Of a stretch of 64,000 nt of DNA, positions 10,301-17,444 are shown in pieces; positions within the stretch are counted from its first letter, which is position 1, and each line of letters starts with the position of its first letter. Made by a program: the position numbers and the translations under genes. Below the pieces are notes generated by a model. That model had not been told where the DNA came from, did no database searches, and saw nothing but the letters and a program-made list of their open reading frames with translations. The stretch covers positions 1 to 64,000 of the IMG/VR virus record IMGVR_UViG_3300042402_000989. One strand, written 5' to 3'. Source of the stretch: a virus.

Positions 10301-12446
10301 AGATACTGTAGGTAATAGAATCTATAATACAAAACAGCTATCTAATTACCTAGCAAATCCTAATAGTTTTGATCAGCTATGGGCAGCAGCTTCACAATCA
10401 AGTAACTTACTAATTAACAATTTAGATAAGGTTGTAAGTGATAATACAGTTGTTCAGATTAATCAAATTGTTGAAAGTGACGCTTTACCTTTAAGTGAAT
10501 GGGTATTACTACACGACAGTGATCCTGTTGAATTGATCCCTGAGCAACTACACATTAAAATGCGTGACAGCATTGTAGGTTGGAATAATGCAGTTAAGAG
10601 ATATTCATATACAACTTACAGTAGTTCGACAACATATAGCATCGACGATGTTGTAGTCGACGGTAGTAATCGCTATTATATTAGTTTGAAGAATATCAAC
10701 TTAAATCATACTCCGTCAACTGACACTACAATGACATGGTGGAGACGTATATACGAGTATGAGCTTCCAGCAGATACTCCTGCAAACGATATAGATGTTT
10801 GGATGGGTCAACCACTCCCAGACCTTAACTTGCATCCGTTTAATAGATATGGACATTTAACAAGACCAAATCAAAGTTTGGTTAGAGATTTAAAAACTGC
10901 AAGACAAAACTTTGTTTATGCAGCAAACGATTTATTATCTAGAATTTGTGTAATTAACGAAATACCAGAGTGGGACACAATTTTTGAAGAAATCATAACA
11001 GACGGAACAGTCGAATATGAAATGGACAAGTATTGGATTTATAGTGATTGGTATCGCAAAGAATACAATAACGATGGATCGTTATTAAGCGTGTTTGACA
11101 AATCAATTCTCCCTGATTTGTATGTCGATATTAAACAAGAGCTGATACCAGAATTAGGAGAAGATCCGTTATCAACTGAAGAAGGAACACTTGTTTATGT
11201 TAAAAAGGCATTGCACAGTGACGGTGTAAATAGACCAGAGATTTACAAACTGGTTAATAACGAGTGGGTAATACAATGGAAATCTAAAGGCACAATACAG
11301 TTGAGCGAAGAACTTTGGAATTTAGAAAAGTTCGGATATGGGTTCGACGTTGGGCCATTTGATATGAACGGGTTTGATGCCGAACCAAGTCCAGTTATAA
11401 AAGCCATATTTGATTTATTAAGAAATAAAGTATTTGTAGGTCAATACAAGTCTTACTATAATAAACTTTGGTTCAAGTGTTTATATCATTCAGTAACTGA
11501 TAATACTACAGATGACTTTGCATTTAAAACAACTTACGCAAAGATTCGTGTAGAACATCCTGTTCTAACAAATGCAATAAACTACCAGCCAACCGGAACT
11601 GAAGTAGTCGAGGAGTTCTTTAATTCAATAAAGCCTTATCACACGAAGCTTCATAGCATTGATCGTGCAGTAACACACATGGACGAAAATGATGTAGAAG
11701 TAACTGAGCTAGACCTTGATTCAGAGATTACATTAAGATACAACGATCATGGTGTTAAAGATTACGAAGACTTTGATGAAATTCTAACAGGTGGAACATT
11801 TACGAGTGTAGTAACTAACACAGATAGTTCAACATTTACTACGTTAGATGCAGCTCTTGAATATATATATGATGGGAACGGATTTAACACTGTAGTCAGA
11901 GATAATTGGGGTGAAGAATTATATCCTGTTGATTACTCGGAAAACATTCGTATCCGTGTTCAAACTAATAGTAGCGGCAGCACAGTAACCAGTGACACAA
12001 GAACATTTGATATGGTTTATTATTCACCATATCAAATCGAAGAAAGCACAGTTGTCGTTAATACTGCAAAAACAACATTGTCTAGCAGCCTAAGTGCTAC
12101 GGCAATTAGCATAGCTGTAGCAAACGCATCAACATTAACAGTGCCGATCGAAAGCCAAGTCGGGGTTGTGTGGATAGATAATGAACGTATAGAATACCGT
12201 GCTATAGAAGGCAATACATTGCGCTATTGTACAAGAGGAACACTTGGAACAAGTGCAACAACACACGCTTCGGGTGCAACTGTAACCGATGCAAGTTGGA
12301 TTTATAAAATTCCAACACTAGAACATTTTATTGATTATGGTGATGATTTGGGTTTTGCCTATAATGATACAGGAATAAGCCTAAGTGCAACAGGAACAAC
12401 ACCTATGCATATATTCATAAGAAATGCAGGTTCCGGAACGTTATAA
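1383..12446 (+). CDS. Giant virion structural protein (3,687 aa)
   Basis: This is a very long tail or baseplate-associated protein. The N-terminal third is rich in aromatic residues (for example INYHRYFWLLDF near residues 140-160). A Gly-rich beta repeat of the kind common in phage tail proteins (GGAGYTS ... NPGSNY) lies near residues 1425-1480. A Thr/Ser-rich region at about 2095-2570 ends in three copies of a 67-73-residue module. Near the C-terminus (about 3570-3640) is a VWIDNERIEYRAI ... CTRGTLGTSATTH segment of a type I associate with phage tail proteins. It starts by ATGA overlap with the gp6-like gene. Giant structural proteins at this position occur in marine T4-like phages. No enzymatic motif was recognised. 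The exact role (fibre, tape-like or baseplate appendage) is unknown. Confidence 0.8.
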   Translation: MSQNYKANPTVAPLISRPGESSEYVGARSVMNLLPNIFNTPVNKKFLESTLDQLMSSGSLQAINHYLGHEDSRLSINDLYLDNNRTSNQYQFVPGVINKDTNGNVTDVISYDDIINGLRFGGATVEQPNRLLNEPAYTLDLPINYDMFINYHRYFWLLDFLPVCEINATVGNPITVANIVGQISYTTPTLSNSKTLEFRNGMRVAFKTNCTGSVTYPVDDIYIVEGVGQPTGIKLIRQYDDSTAETTFVTNTIYALTRNEDSETPVDIQDDRIIVRDYVVERRDGIDQSAWARSNAWVRDDVAIAVCDFNGDDPFDYIVEPFRAIRPIIEYRASMEKYNYGKQHLTAVTHMFDSISNPLTAIVGQSTWSLASYSITDEWDPIGYNKGDQVKVTISGNITYWDCVQTHTEAKNPTFFENRSYWREVSSKALVNGDTILFAKNATSTYNKKIFRVGGVGSSITLTEIYNTTNYTLYDKVIVKIGYNNVFGDSVDSLIYAGSEWYWDGTNWIYGQQKDSRSVAPKFNLYDHEQVLLSNTTTYPNTTFAGDTIFDYTRTSGVIDHALGFAPKYVDYGNNPGYEFDIGLGAKRYTYNSINEYIGYQADTDVVNIEEIKGYYYYKNLNTGFYCNGWAQLRNDQPIEKHIRYVVESVSSDHIFDIGTANINLDDKFRFKLSNNGNLKVYSENTLNERDKPELINGVNPAIFMSKGKTYTIQTMFDITDFELVNVDGSAISTGLTLTSTSTNTQTMAISSSIAIDYIKYRLVSDNSIFGIIYLDDNTSSKNLIVKINGVETTDYTLSGTRVTVENIYPLDTVIEISWSSYDILTSDQGIFHTADTHVYNPQNEWLTNATFGDLQAHIKSQMSGIPGFSGDYFGDNNYTSLPQIHEFGGTIRQQPFSTELLAVTLDDANTNPFASLKFISNSYAKFRQQLIRKITQLHFSQPIDVPIYKLVDTSLEQLNLGKTNNSPFAYSNMLLYRDFKEVEHVWVTGDDKVFDVPDTVNTYGDLENHVHVYVYDRDGGTTNPYWRVLVKNVDYSFDNKKEINISDSFTADVNGRVKVLIRWFPIDSVSFMPPSAVKLGLTKPYCPQKVANFDIEDNGGGSSNAIICHDGSIHILLNNNIVNRDSASFDIEGAAIWEIENRVFNNLVGNYDNVIDYLEAMPTANRKTPYTWNELNAAMESEFNSWKVRNNITTLNDPGAYDSLNEFTWNYSSVGNGIGGWKGIYHYYFNTDKPHTHPWEMLGHTDQPSWWNTYYTWLNTANGGNDAKRAALIEALKTGHWNSPAESDKRYDITYCYSAYDWDAETLVTVAGVLNGPVTAGIVTAPTSAEKQKDFVYGDWGPVEKRWRRSSEYNINRALGLLRLRPLWLLNSYFDSNNRKFDYHPLVITPQVLFEDTGLIGNNTEPKLSYKKYEDSIIELINVRNGGAGYTSNTRIEIYGNFGSGATAEAIVRNGSIIAVTITNPGSNYQSKPTILAIDDTATITQEASFEAILSSNVRQYYSGLSNAIIEFGFFNTISIDSIQEKFETAIYNPVIKLGGFVNKANQRFVLDSSQDKGKVTLPEENYVVSLYKSQPIFDTFYGAIKVTLTDEGYMISGYDNSKMYLEYNPVSYNSKKTIVPIGNTNIIKYKEFTNDIVRLEYNAVLVKEQDVYNIIRGYGHYLNTFGWVPSWDAAATAFLSWADNSPVTGDIINVIPVTDSIEISEGATGYFDNLQNKYDGVYNLIDQTGRQVLSNKVIVERQVLEQSDAITKITPKSSDLTLYGVRLYSVELEHVVVFDNYTGFDDVIYNPALGQLHTRIKWIGSRTKNWNGKLYAPGYIVDNNTIYNNFDRTVLDIDQMYDVGNSIVNNSIKNAARSNIGYNTPSWKQYTTLDDNTVFEFVKGIGKYRGTKYALNAFLRNTSIFGTQADVTLFEEWAIRTADYGDTRSRDTVEFNVSKDLVLTSPQVIRLRDTNESDALSDVYIDITPNSELLVTGTVGNNFQTRLPKVFSYDTLSKEGPYKNDFITSGTPLTTETDYRVLDYAAFAMFPEQENNYYDFSGSWQDIKQWDNKTSYKYGDRVIYQGRVWEMVDANSSTGLATPNDPIIVTGTISLPIVANGRTLILDGNTITFNNSTTSTTSTTITVTGTNDIGTTNVVTPGSTLVLGATSATAETVVFSNTVSSTTYNNIVVTGNVINPSFVGSSTEKLTIDGVDVMFNQTSGTSTNITAQAAFENAFNGWVINNNAGAKTSAANARISAIENLRSAYTGTWSTFLSSYFSSSVAGINISLLLSEIAATPSYQAQVEALLDSDITLINNYANKTYITANVIAGSETVLAGDITTAQTLMSAGTYTEDVKDWLIANTSTAFTVSTVVFTSSGTTFVTYTITDIVNRINSASIPNVTASNSAGSLRLTKTTATPTTQFSLVIASATANSDVGLDAGTYISSSSTTTTTPNLSIAQVIAQINAAGISGITAAALAPTGILLTISSTNSSLYIGNGTANSVIGLTTGVTAATSSVTTVNISSYINDIVTQINLANVSGVRATNSNNRVKLTSTNPTLIIGAGTANSDIGFTAQTYTATQTTVSNIFEAIVDGDVIFRRMDYDPNVFSIWIAKWKADELTSSQIDSDVGFAAYQTMDMGWYITRACAGIDAADDAQLTIATPSGAAAAHSLQVGDFVLIRGSNTEPNIDGIHRVTGIDTNNVNKFFIDVYINKEGNVGNVYPIRNVRFSSYQDLLANYNSRNAANMYYYNFAGYRQNTTTRPIYAFIDRISDAEPVSGVYKFYGSFSTVTGHNGSWQLVREGNEQARNDLIENVKVYDAINKTLITTIETFDPAKGILPGFIDNEIDFATTADFAVYNYDSVNGNSESRKTWGVDQLGLRWWNLNTAIYLDYEQGPLDYQQNNWGRLFDGASVDIYEWTESTVLPDQWEQLVKANATVNGRRVTGDVYKVKNNDEYVYYWSEASILDPVQNRTKTVYYFWVKNKLDTVGNRIYNTKQLSNYLANPNSFDQLWAAASQSSNLLINNLDKVVSDNTVVQINQIVESDALPLSEWVLLHDSDPVELIPEQLHIKMRDSIVGWNNAVKRYSYTTYSSSTTYSIDDVVVDGSNRYYISLKNINLNHTPSTDTTMTWWRRIYEYELPADTPANDIDVWMGQPLPDLNLHPFNRYGHLTRPNQSLVRDLKTARQNFVYAANDLLSRICVINEIPEWDTIFEEIITDGTVEYEMDKYWIYSDWYRKEYNNDGSLLSVFDKSILPDLYVDIKQELIPELGEDPLSTEEGTLVYVKKALHSDGVNRPEIYKLVNNEWVIQWKSKGTIQLSEELWNLEKFGYGFDVGPFDMNGFDAEPSPVIKAIFDLLRNKVFVGQYKSYYNKLWFKCLYHSVTDNTTDDFAFKTTYAKIRVEHPVLTNAINYQPTGTEVVEEFFNSIKPYHTKLHSIDRAVTHMDENDVEVTELDLDSEITLRYNDHGVKDYEDFDEILTGGTFTSVVTNTDSSTFTTLDAALEYIYDGNGFNTVVRDNWGEELYPVDYSENIRIRVQTNSSGSTVTSDTRTFDMVYYSPYQIEESTVVVNTAKTTLSSSLSATAISIAVANASTLTVPIESQVGVVWIDNERIEYRAIEGNTLRYCTRGTLGTSATTHASGATVTDASWIYKIPTLEHFIDYGDDLGFAYNDTGISLSATGTTPMHIFIRNAGSGTL
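8490..9085 (+). repeat. Three tandem protein-level repeats in the giant virion protein
   Basis: Residues about 2370-2567 contain three divergent copies of a module. Each has a helix-like I..I...IN.A.I opening, a G/N.V.A.NS..... L.L strand, and an ending of the form IG.GTANS.IG(L/F). The copies start near bases 8499, 8719 and 8925, so spacing is about 70 residues. The DNA is diverged, so the duplication is old or under protein-level selection. Such modules are plausible beta-rich binding or spacer domains. Confidence 0.7.
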
Positions 12447-12449
12447 ATA
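12442..12449 (+). promoter_or_regulatory. T4-type late promoter octamer TATAAATA
   Basis: A perfect TATAAATA lies across the end of the giant structural gene, about 20 nt before the ATG at 12469. This is the consensus of T4 late promoters, read by the gp55-type sigma factor. Its position fits transcription of the following tail genes. Chance occurrence in AT-rich DNA cannot be excluded. Confidence 0.55.
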
Positions 12450-12468
12450 TTATAAATGGAAAAAAACT

Positions 12469-13065
12469 ATGAGTAAGATAATTGAAAAACCAGTATTCGG
12501 AATAGAAGGACACATAACAATATGGGATCCTGATAACGGTGAAATTTTAGTTCGCCGTCGTAATGCTATTAACTATGAAAATATGAGTGTTGCCCTTGCA
12601 AATTTATTAGCAAATGAATCTGGCGGTATCGGAACGTATGCAATAGCACAAATGCGTTTTGGTAATGGTGGTACTATTATCGATGGGTTAGGTGCAGTTA
12701 CATACAAAGCAACAAACACCAATATCACATCTGGTGCGCTATATAATCAAACATATGCACAAACAGTTGACGAAACTATAACCGGCTCAGCAACAAACAG
12801 TGTTGAAGTAACACATACTTCCGGCGAGTTATATAGTGATGTGGTAGTGACTTGCACACTTGATTACAACCAACCAGCAGGTCAAGATACATTAGATACA
12901 AGTGTTGATATGAACGGCACTTATGTTTTTGACGAGCTTGCACTTTATACTGCAAATAGCACAATGTTAACTCATGTTATTTTCCATCCGGTTCAGAAGA
13001 GCGCAAATAGAAAAATACAAGTAATATATACTTTAAGAATCAGAACATCGTATAGTGATGTATAA
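12469..13065 (+). CDS. Putative virion structural protein (198 aa)
   Basis: The ATG at 12469 was chosen because it follows a late-promoter octamer and a GGAAAAAA purine stretch; an in-frame ATG at 12424 would overlap the upstream gene and add 15 unlikely residues. The N-terminus reads GIEGHITIWDPDNGEILVRRRNAI, then an ENMSVALA segment and FGNGG. This resembles small proteins that accompany gp6 and giant structural genes in marine T4-like phages. The middle is Thr/Ser-rich and predicted beta. No catalytic motif was seen. A role as tail or fibre accessory protein is inferred from location between structural genes. Confidence 0.65.
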   Translation: MSKIIEKPVFGIEGHITIWDPDNGEILVRRRNAINYENMSVALANLLANESGGIGTYAIAQMRFGNGGTIIDGLGAVTYKATNTNITSGALYNQTYAQTVDETITGSATNSVEVTHTSGELYSDVVVTCTLDYNQPAGQDTLDTSVDMNGTYVFDELALYTANSTMLTHVIFHPVQKSANRKIQVIYTLRIRTSYSDV

Positions 13066-13076
13066 AGGAAGAAAAG

Positions 13077-13994
13077 ATGCCGTATACAGTTGATTGGCCA
13101 GATGCAGGTAAAACACCTATTATCGTTAACGATGGAACAGTAGACACCAGCACTACACTAAAACTCATCGGACGAAACTATAGTAGGTTTGGCGAAGCAC
13201 TAAATGAAAATTTTTTAAGATTACTAGCCAACAACGCAGATGACACTGCGCCAACAAATCCGAACGAAGGTCAGCTATGGTATAACACCACTGAAAGTCA
13301 ATTGTATTTGTATGATAACGGTGCGTGGTGGCCTATAGGTTTCCAAGCAGGCGGAACACGAGTTGTTGCTAGAAGAAGACTTGACACATTGGGTGTTTAC
13401 CATTATACAATAGAAACTATAGTCGATAGCGATATCGTTACTATACAAGTCAGCGACACAACAGCATGGACACCTGCAACAACTGAGTATTTAGAAGACG
13501 GCTTAACGCTGTTAAGCACACAGTTTCCTGTATTACAAGCAGGCGACAACATGAATACTACAGCAAATTTTAAATTTAGAGGCACTGCTACTAGTGCAGA
13601 ATATGCTGACCTTGCAGAACGTTATGCTGCTGACAAAGAATACGACCCAGGAACTGTAGTGATATTAGGCGGTGAAAAAGAAATAACAGAGTCAACTGAT
13701 TCTGCAAGCATAAATGTGTTTGGAATAATTTCTACCGCACCGGGGTTCGAAATGAACAGTGGCGCAGGTAGTGACGCAACACATCCGTATGTTGCGTTAG
13801 CAGGTCGTGTTCCATGTAAAGTAATTGGTCCTGTTAAAAAAGGCGAAAGACTTGTGACTAGCGAGGTCGCTGGACATGCTCGTGCAGCATATCCAAATGA
13901 ATTGGGAGATTATAGACGCATTATTGGCAGAGCTCTTTCAAGTAAAGAGACACTCGACGCAGGTACTGTCGAAGTGGTCGTAGGAGCAAAGTAA
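13077..13994 (+). CDS. Tail fibre-like protein with peptidase G2/IMC-like C-terminus
   Basis: A 305-residue protein preceded by AAGGAAG. Near residues 62-85 it has NPNEGQLWYNTTESQLYLYD, a beta motif frequent in phage fibre and appendage proteins. From about residue 170 the sequence AEYADLAERYAADKEYDPGT, followed by VVILGG, resembles the start of intramolecular chaperone/peptidase G2-type C-terminal domains that help trimeric fibres fold. No cleavage motif could be confirmed by eye. It sits between two other virion genes. Fibre or fibre-tip protein is the best guess; the domain call is from memory of related marine phage proteins. Confidence 0.65.
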   Translation: MPYTVDWPDAGKTPIIVNDGTVDTSTTLKLIGRNYSRFGEALNENFLRLLANNADDTAPTNPNEGQLWYNTTESQLYLYDNGAWWPIGFQAGGTRVVARRRLDTLGVYHYTIETIVDSDIVTIQVSDTTAWTPATTEYLEDGLTLLSTQFPVLQAGDNMNTTANFKFRGTATSAEYADLAERYAADKEYDPGTVVILGGEKEITESTDSASINVFGIISTAPGFEMNSGAGSDATHPYVALAGRVPCKVIGPVKKGERLVTSEVAGHARAAYPNELGDYRRIIGRALSSKETLDAGTVEVVVGAK

Positions 13995-13997
13995 GTA

Positions 13998-15269
13998 ATG
14001 GCTGTTACTCCGGGGTCAAAGGTATACGGTAGCGAGTATAATGGCGTTGCAACACTTGTAAACAAAGTGTTCGGCGATAACTACCCTACTGCTACCCCGT
14101 TGACTTCTACAGAAGCAAGTGCAACAACACCTGCATTTAATACATCACAATACGCAAACATCAGTCGTGGCACCGATATAAACGGTGCTCCTGCGATTTA
14201 TGGTAACTATAGATTTGGATGGGGCGCAGTAAATATTGCTAACAATATTGCTGTTGGTGATTTAATTACTGCAGAAAGATTACAGTATTTGGTTGATCGT
14301 GTAAACATCATGGTTGATCACATTAACGTAAACGATACAATACTAATTTTCGCAGTGCCAACTGGTAGAAACACAGTTGACAAATATACATTAATACGAG
14401 CAGAAGACTTAAATGTTGTCGAAAATAAAATCAACAATACTGTTATACCTAACTATAATTACAACTCGATCGATCCAACAGATGCAAGTTTACTAATCGC
14501 AACGCAAACACCAAGCGATATGGAAAGAACAGCGCCATGGACAAATAAAATAACTGGCGAATATAAATGGGTATTTGACGATTATAATCATGCAAGACAT
14601 TTTTTCAATAGCGGCGGACAACTGCGTGTTCAGTTAGAAATGTCAGGCGGCTGCACTGCAGGTTATTATAACTGGTCAGATGTTATAAATGAAATGGGTG
14701 TATTGACGTTTACTGTTGACAACTTTTATCAAAGCAACAACCATTATACTGCAGGAACAAGTTACGGTAAAGGGTTTTACCATCTAACAGAAAACTATGG
14801 TGATGGAAGTGATACTTCAACTAATGAAGGGTTGTTGTTTGAAAGTTCTGGAGTTACAGTTAATATAGGTTTTAGCAATTACGGGTATGGCTACGGGTAT
14901 GGTTCTGCATATAGTGGTTACTACGGATTTGTAAGTTCACCTATGTCTGGATATACAACTGGCTATCATTTTTGTCCGCCTTCAACTTCAGTATATGCAT
15001 CTTCGTATGGTGCGTATAGTGGTTATGCAAGTTTAAGATTTAAAATTTACGGTAAGTGGGATGTCAGCGGCACCGAGTTGCACTTTAAAGTAATATTAGA
15101 TGACACTGCATATGATCAGACAATCGACGGTCAGATTGCTTCTAACTTTACATATCTCATGCCAGAAACAATAACAAGAACTAGTTGGGCAGGATCTGCA
15201 ACGTTTGACGTTAACCCGGATCCTTATGTTGTAATTACAGACAATTTCAACACAATGGATGATAGCTAA
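13998..15269 (+). CDS. Putative tail/virion protein with Gly-Tyr-rich patch
   Basis: A 423-residue protein starting 3 nt after the preceding stop. The N-terminal half contains GNYRFGWGAVNIAN and LQYLVDRVNIMVDHIN. A low-complexity Gly/Tyr/Ser stretch lies near residues 293-335 (GYGYGYGSAYSGYYG and similar). The C-terminal half is predicted beta-rich. No known enzyme motif was recognised. As the last gene of the tail module before an intergenic promoter, it is most likely a virion protein; the Gly/Tyr patch could be a flexible or adhesive segment. Confidence 0.6.
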   Translation: MAVTPGSKVYGSEYNGVATLVNKVFGDNYPTATPLTSTEASATTPAFNTSQYANISRGTDINGAPAIYGNYRFGWGAVNIANNIAVGDLITAERLQYLVDRVNIMVDHINVNDTILIFAVPTGRNTVDKYTLIRAEDLNVVENKINNTVIPNYNYNSIDPTDASLLIATQTPSDMERTAPWTNKITGEYKWVFDDYNHARHFFNSGGQLRVQLEMSGGCTAGYYNWSDVINEMGVLTFTVDNFYQSNNHYTAGTSYGKGFYHLTENYGDGSDTSTNEGLLFESSGVTVNIGFSNYGYGYGYGSAYSGYYGFVSSPMSGYTTGYHFCPPSTSVYASSYGAYSGYASLRFKIYGKWDVSGTELHFKVILDDTAYDQTIDGQIASNFTYLMPETITRTSWAGSATFDVNPDPYVVITDNFNTMDDS

Positions 15270-15276
15270 AAATAGC

Positions 15277-15305
15277 TTGACAAACTGATAATAAATAGTT
15301 ATAGT
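15277..15305 (+). promoter_or_regulatory. Promoter: TTGACA-N17-TATAGT with overlapping AATAAATA
   Basis: The 63-nt gap holds TTGACA at 15277-15282 and TATAGT at 15300-15305 with an ideal 17-nt spacer, which is a strong sigma-70-type promoter. The same segment contains AATAAATA at 15290-15297, the late octamer form known from T4-like cyanophages. A weak hairpin (AGCTA-AAAA-TAGCT, 15264-15277) precedes it without a T-tract. AAGGAG follows at about 15320, then the ATG at 15333. Either or both promoter types may drive the next operon. Confidence 0.6.
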
Positions 15306-15332
15306 AGCAGTTAATTATAAGGAGAAACTCGC

Positions 15333-15680
15333 ATGGATGAGAGGCTCGAAAAAGCTCTAGACTTCGCAAATTATCGACAAACATTAGCAAATCAAAAACG
15401 TAACATTCGTAGCAGAATGCAAATGTTACAAATGGTTCATTATAACAACGGAAGTTTTTTAGCTGATGCTGTTACAATCGGGCTTGTTAACGGGTTGTTA
15501 ACAGCTAACAAAAAAAGTGCTATTCTATTAGACACAAAAGAAACTCCGGTTAAAATTGAAGATTTGACAGATTTTCTTAATTTGCTTATTGAAAAATATA
15601 CCGAAGCAACAAACGAATATCTAACATTGTTAGATAAAGTAAACAAGGCAAGAAATATTAAGAAATTAATGGACTGGTAA
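15333..15680 (+). CDS. Conserved phage hypothetical protein (115 aa)
   Basis: A small, mostly helical protein beginning MDERLEKALDFANYRQTL and ending KKLMDW. I recall similar proteins in T4-like marine phages near structural genes, but no function is known to me. It has a good AAGGAG ribosome site and is the first gene after the promoter at 15.3 kb. It overlaps the next start by TAATG. No cysteine pair, membrane segment or nucleotide-binding motif is seen. Confidence 0.7.
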   Translation: MDERLEKALDFANYRQTLANQKRNIRSRMQMLQMVHYNNGSFLADAVTIGLVNGLLTANKKSAILLDTKETPVKIEDLTDFLNLLIEKYTEATNEYLTLLDKVNKARNIKKLMDW

Positions 15681-16582
15681 TGAGTGAAGAAGAAAACGGT
15701 ATATGCATGTTTGCATATAACAATAGTCAAATTGATTATGTTAAAATAGCTCACATTGCAGCCGCATATGTTAAGCAAAATATGAAAAATAACTCTGTAA
15801 CATTGATTACAGATAATGGTACGTATGATTGGTTAAAAGAATCAACAAACAAAAAATGGCACAGTCAGTGCTTTGACAATGTTGTTATTCAGGATGTTGA
15901 ACACAAGTCTAATCCACGAAAGCATTACGACAGTCCGTGGACTGAATTTAATGCCCAATTTAGTAACAGCAACAAACACGACATTTTTCAACTTTCTCCG
16001 TATAACAAAACATTATTAATCGACACCGATTATTTTATACAAAACAATTATTATGATTTCTTGTTCGAAAGTTCGACTCCATTGGCGTTGCATCGAGATG
16101 CAATATATATGGAAGGACAACGACCGTATATGAACGAATGTGACTTAAACGAAACAGGAATTCACCACTGGTGGTCTACGGTAGTATATTTTGACAAAAG
16201 TGACGAAGCAGAATTGTTTTTTGATATATGGTCACATGTAAAAGACAACTGGGATTATTACTATTTGTTATATCAATTCCCACCTGCGCTATTCCGAACA
16301 GATTTTTGTGTTAGCATTGCTGCACATTTAATGAACGGCTTTACAAATGAATCATTTGTCGAAGGTCTGTCAATACCATTACTCAACATGGATCAAAAGG
16401 ATGATTTGATAGAGGTTAAAGACACAAATGATCTGATTATGTTAAGCCATAATAGAAAAGAGCCTTGGAAGAATATTCTTGTTAGATTAGAAAATACAAA
16501 TATACACGTTATGAATAAAAGGGCAATCAGTAGACACGCCGATCTTTTTATTGAAAAATTACAGGCAAAATTTAATGTCTAA
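15680..16582 (+). CDS. GT-A fold glycosyltransferase-like protein
   Basis: A 300-residue protein with a Rossmann-like start (MFAYNNSQIDYVKIAHIAA) and a hydrophobic strand ending in an Asp-x-Asp motif (LLIDTDYF, D115 and D117). That motif coordinates the metal and sugar nucleotide in GT-A enzymes, and the arrangement is GT8-like. An HHWWSTVVYF segment follows, as expected for an acceptor-side region. It is coupled by TAATG to the gene before and overlaps a second glycosyltransferase-like gene after. Donor and acceptor sugars are unknown; a role in virion or surface glycan building is inferred. Confidence 0.6.
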   Translation: MSEEENGICMFAYNNSQIDYVKIAHIAAAYVKQNMKNNSVTLITDNGTYDWLKESTNKKWHSQCFDNVVIQDVEHKSNPRKHYDSPWTEFNAQFSNSNKHDIFQLSPYNKTLLIDTDYFIQNNYYDFLFESSTPLALHRDAIYMEGQRPYMNECDLNETGIHHWWSTVVYFDKSDEAELFFDIWSHVKDNWDYYYLLYQFPPALFRTDFCVSIAAHLMNGFTNESFVEGLSIPLLNMDQKDDLIEVKDTNDLIMLSHNRKEPWKNILVRLENTNIHVMNKRAISRHADLFIEKLQAKFNV

Positions 16583-17444
16583 AGGTTTCGTTACACTCGG
16601 TATTAATACCGATAAAGATATGATAAAATACAGCTACGGCCTTGCACTAAGTATCAAAGCCAGTGACCCAACTGCAGAAACTTGTCTTATTGTAGACAAC
16701 GGTAAATCAGACTTAGTGCCATCAAAATACTTTCATGCTTTCAATTATATAGCAGAGCTTCCATTTGGTAACACAGCTCACAAAGATGGCTTTCATGGCA
16801 TGAATCTTTGGCAACTTATACATGCTACACCATTTGATGAAACAATTTACGTAGACTATGATACAGTATTCAATAATGTAAACGTTGAGTTACTATGGGA
16901 TCAGATGACTGCTAATTCGAACGGATTTGCAGTCTCTAGTTTGTCAAGAACATTTAGAAACACAGTTATTAATTACAATCAGTATTTTGATATTGAACTG
17001 CATTACAATTTACCTACAAATTTTAATAATTTAATATATTTTGATCGCAATTCACCATTAGCCATTGAATGGTTTAAAATGGCGGATCCAGTTTTCCAAA
17101 ATTGGAGAAGCGTGTATAGTAAATTGTTGAACGACAAAAAACCACTGACCTTTGATAAAAATGTATTAGCAAATATTGTAACACATTTATTAGATGTAAG
17201 TAGTGAAATAACTGTTAGCTTGAACAACTTGTACGATTTAGATTTAAGAAGCCAAGGGTTATGGAATGAAGATATACCGATAAATTGGACAGAAATGTTA
17301 AACCATTGGTATACCGACGACGAGAAGTTGATTATCGAAAATTATGTTATTAATTCGGGCATCATTCACTATCACGATAAGTCGTTTTTAACAGAAGATA
17401 TTATAGATGTCATTAGAGCCAAGATTAATTCAAATAGTAGATGA
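16575..17444 (+). CDS. Second GT-A-like glycosyltransferase
   Basis: The start ATG at 16575 (MSKGFVTLGINTDKD) was preferred to a TTG 24 nt upstream. Residues 93-98 read VDYDTV, an Asp-x-Asp motif (D94, D96) at the end of a predicted strand, as in nucleotide-diphospho-sugar transferases. The opening (FVTLGIN ... YSYGLALSIK) resembles the N-terminus of GT8-like proteins. It shares general layout with the preceding gene but is diverged. Overlap of 8 nt with that gene suggests co-translation. The substrate is unknown. Confidence 0.6.
   Translation: MSKGFVTLGINTDKDMIKYSYGLALSIKASDPTAETCLIVDNGKSDLVPSKYFHAFNYIAELPFGNTAHKDGFHGMNLWQLIHATPFDETIYVDYDTVFNNVNVELLWDQMTANSNGFAVSSLSRTFRNTVINYNQYFDIELHYNLPTNFNNLIYFDRNSPLAIEWFKMADPVFQNWRSVYSKLLNDKKPLTFDKNVLANIVTHLLDVSSEITVSLNNLYDLDLRSQGLWNEDIPINWTEMLNHWYTDDEKLIIENYVINSGIIHYHDKSFLTEDIIDVIRAKINSNSR

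Noticed and set aside
15264-15277. AGCTA-AAAA-TAGCT hairpin after the last tail gene as a terminator.
   Set aside because: Five A/T-rich base pairs and no following T run; too weak.
15440-15778. 112-codon minus-strand frame opposite the 15333 and 15680 genes.
   Set aside because: Overlaps two well-supported plus-strand genes and has no promoter or ribosome site.
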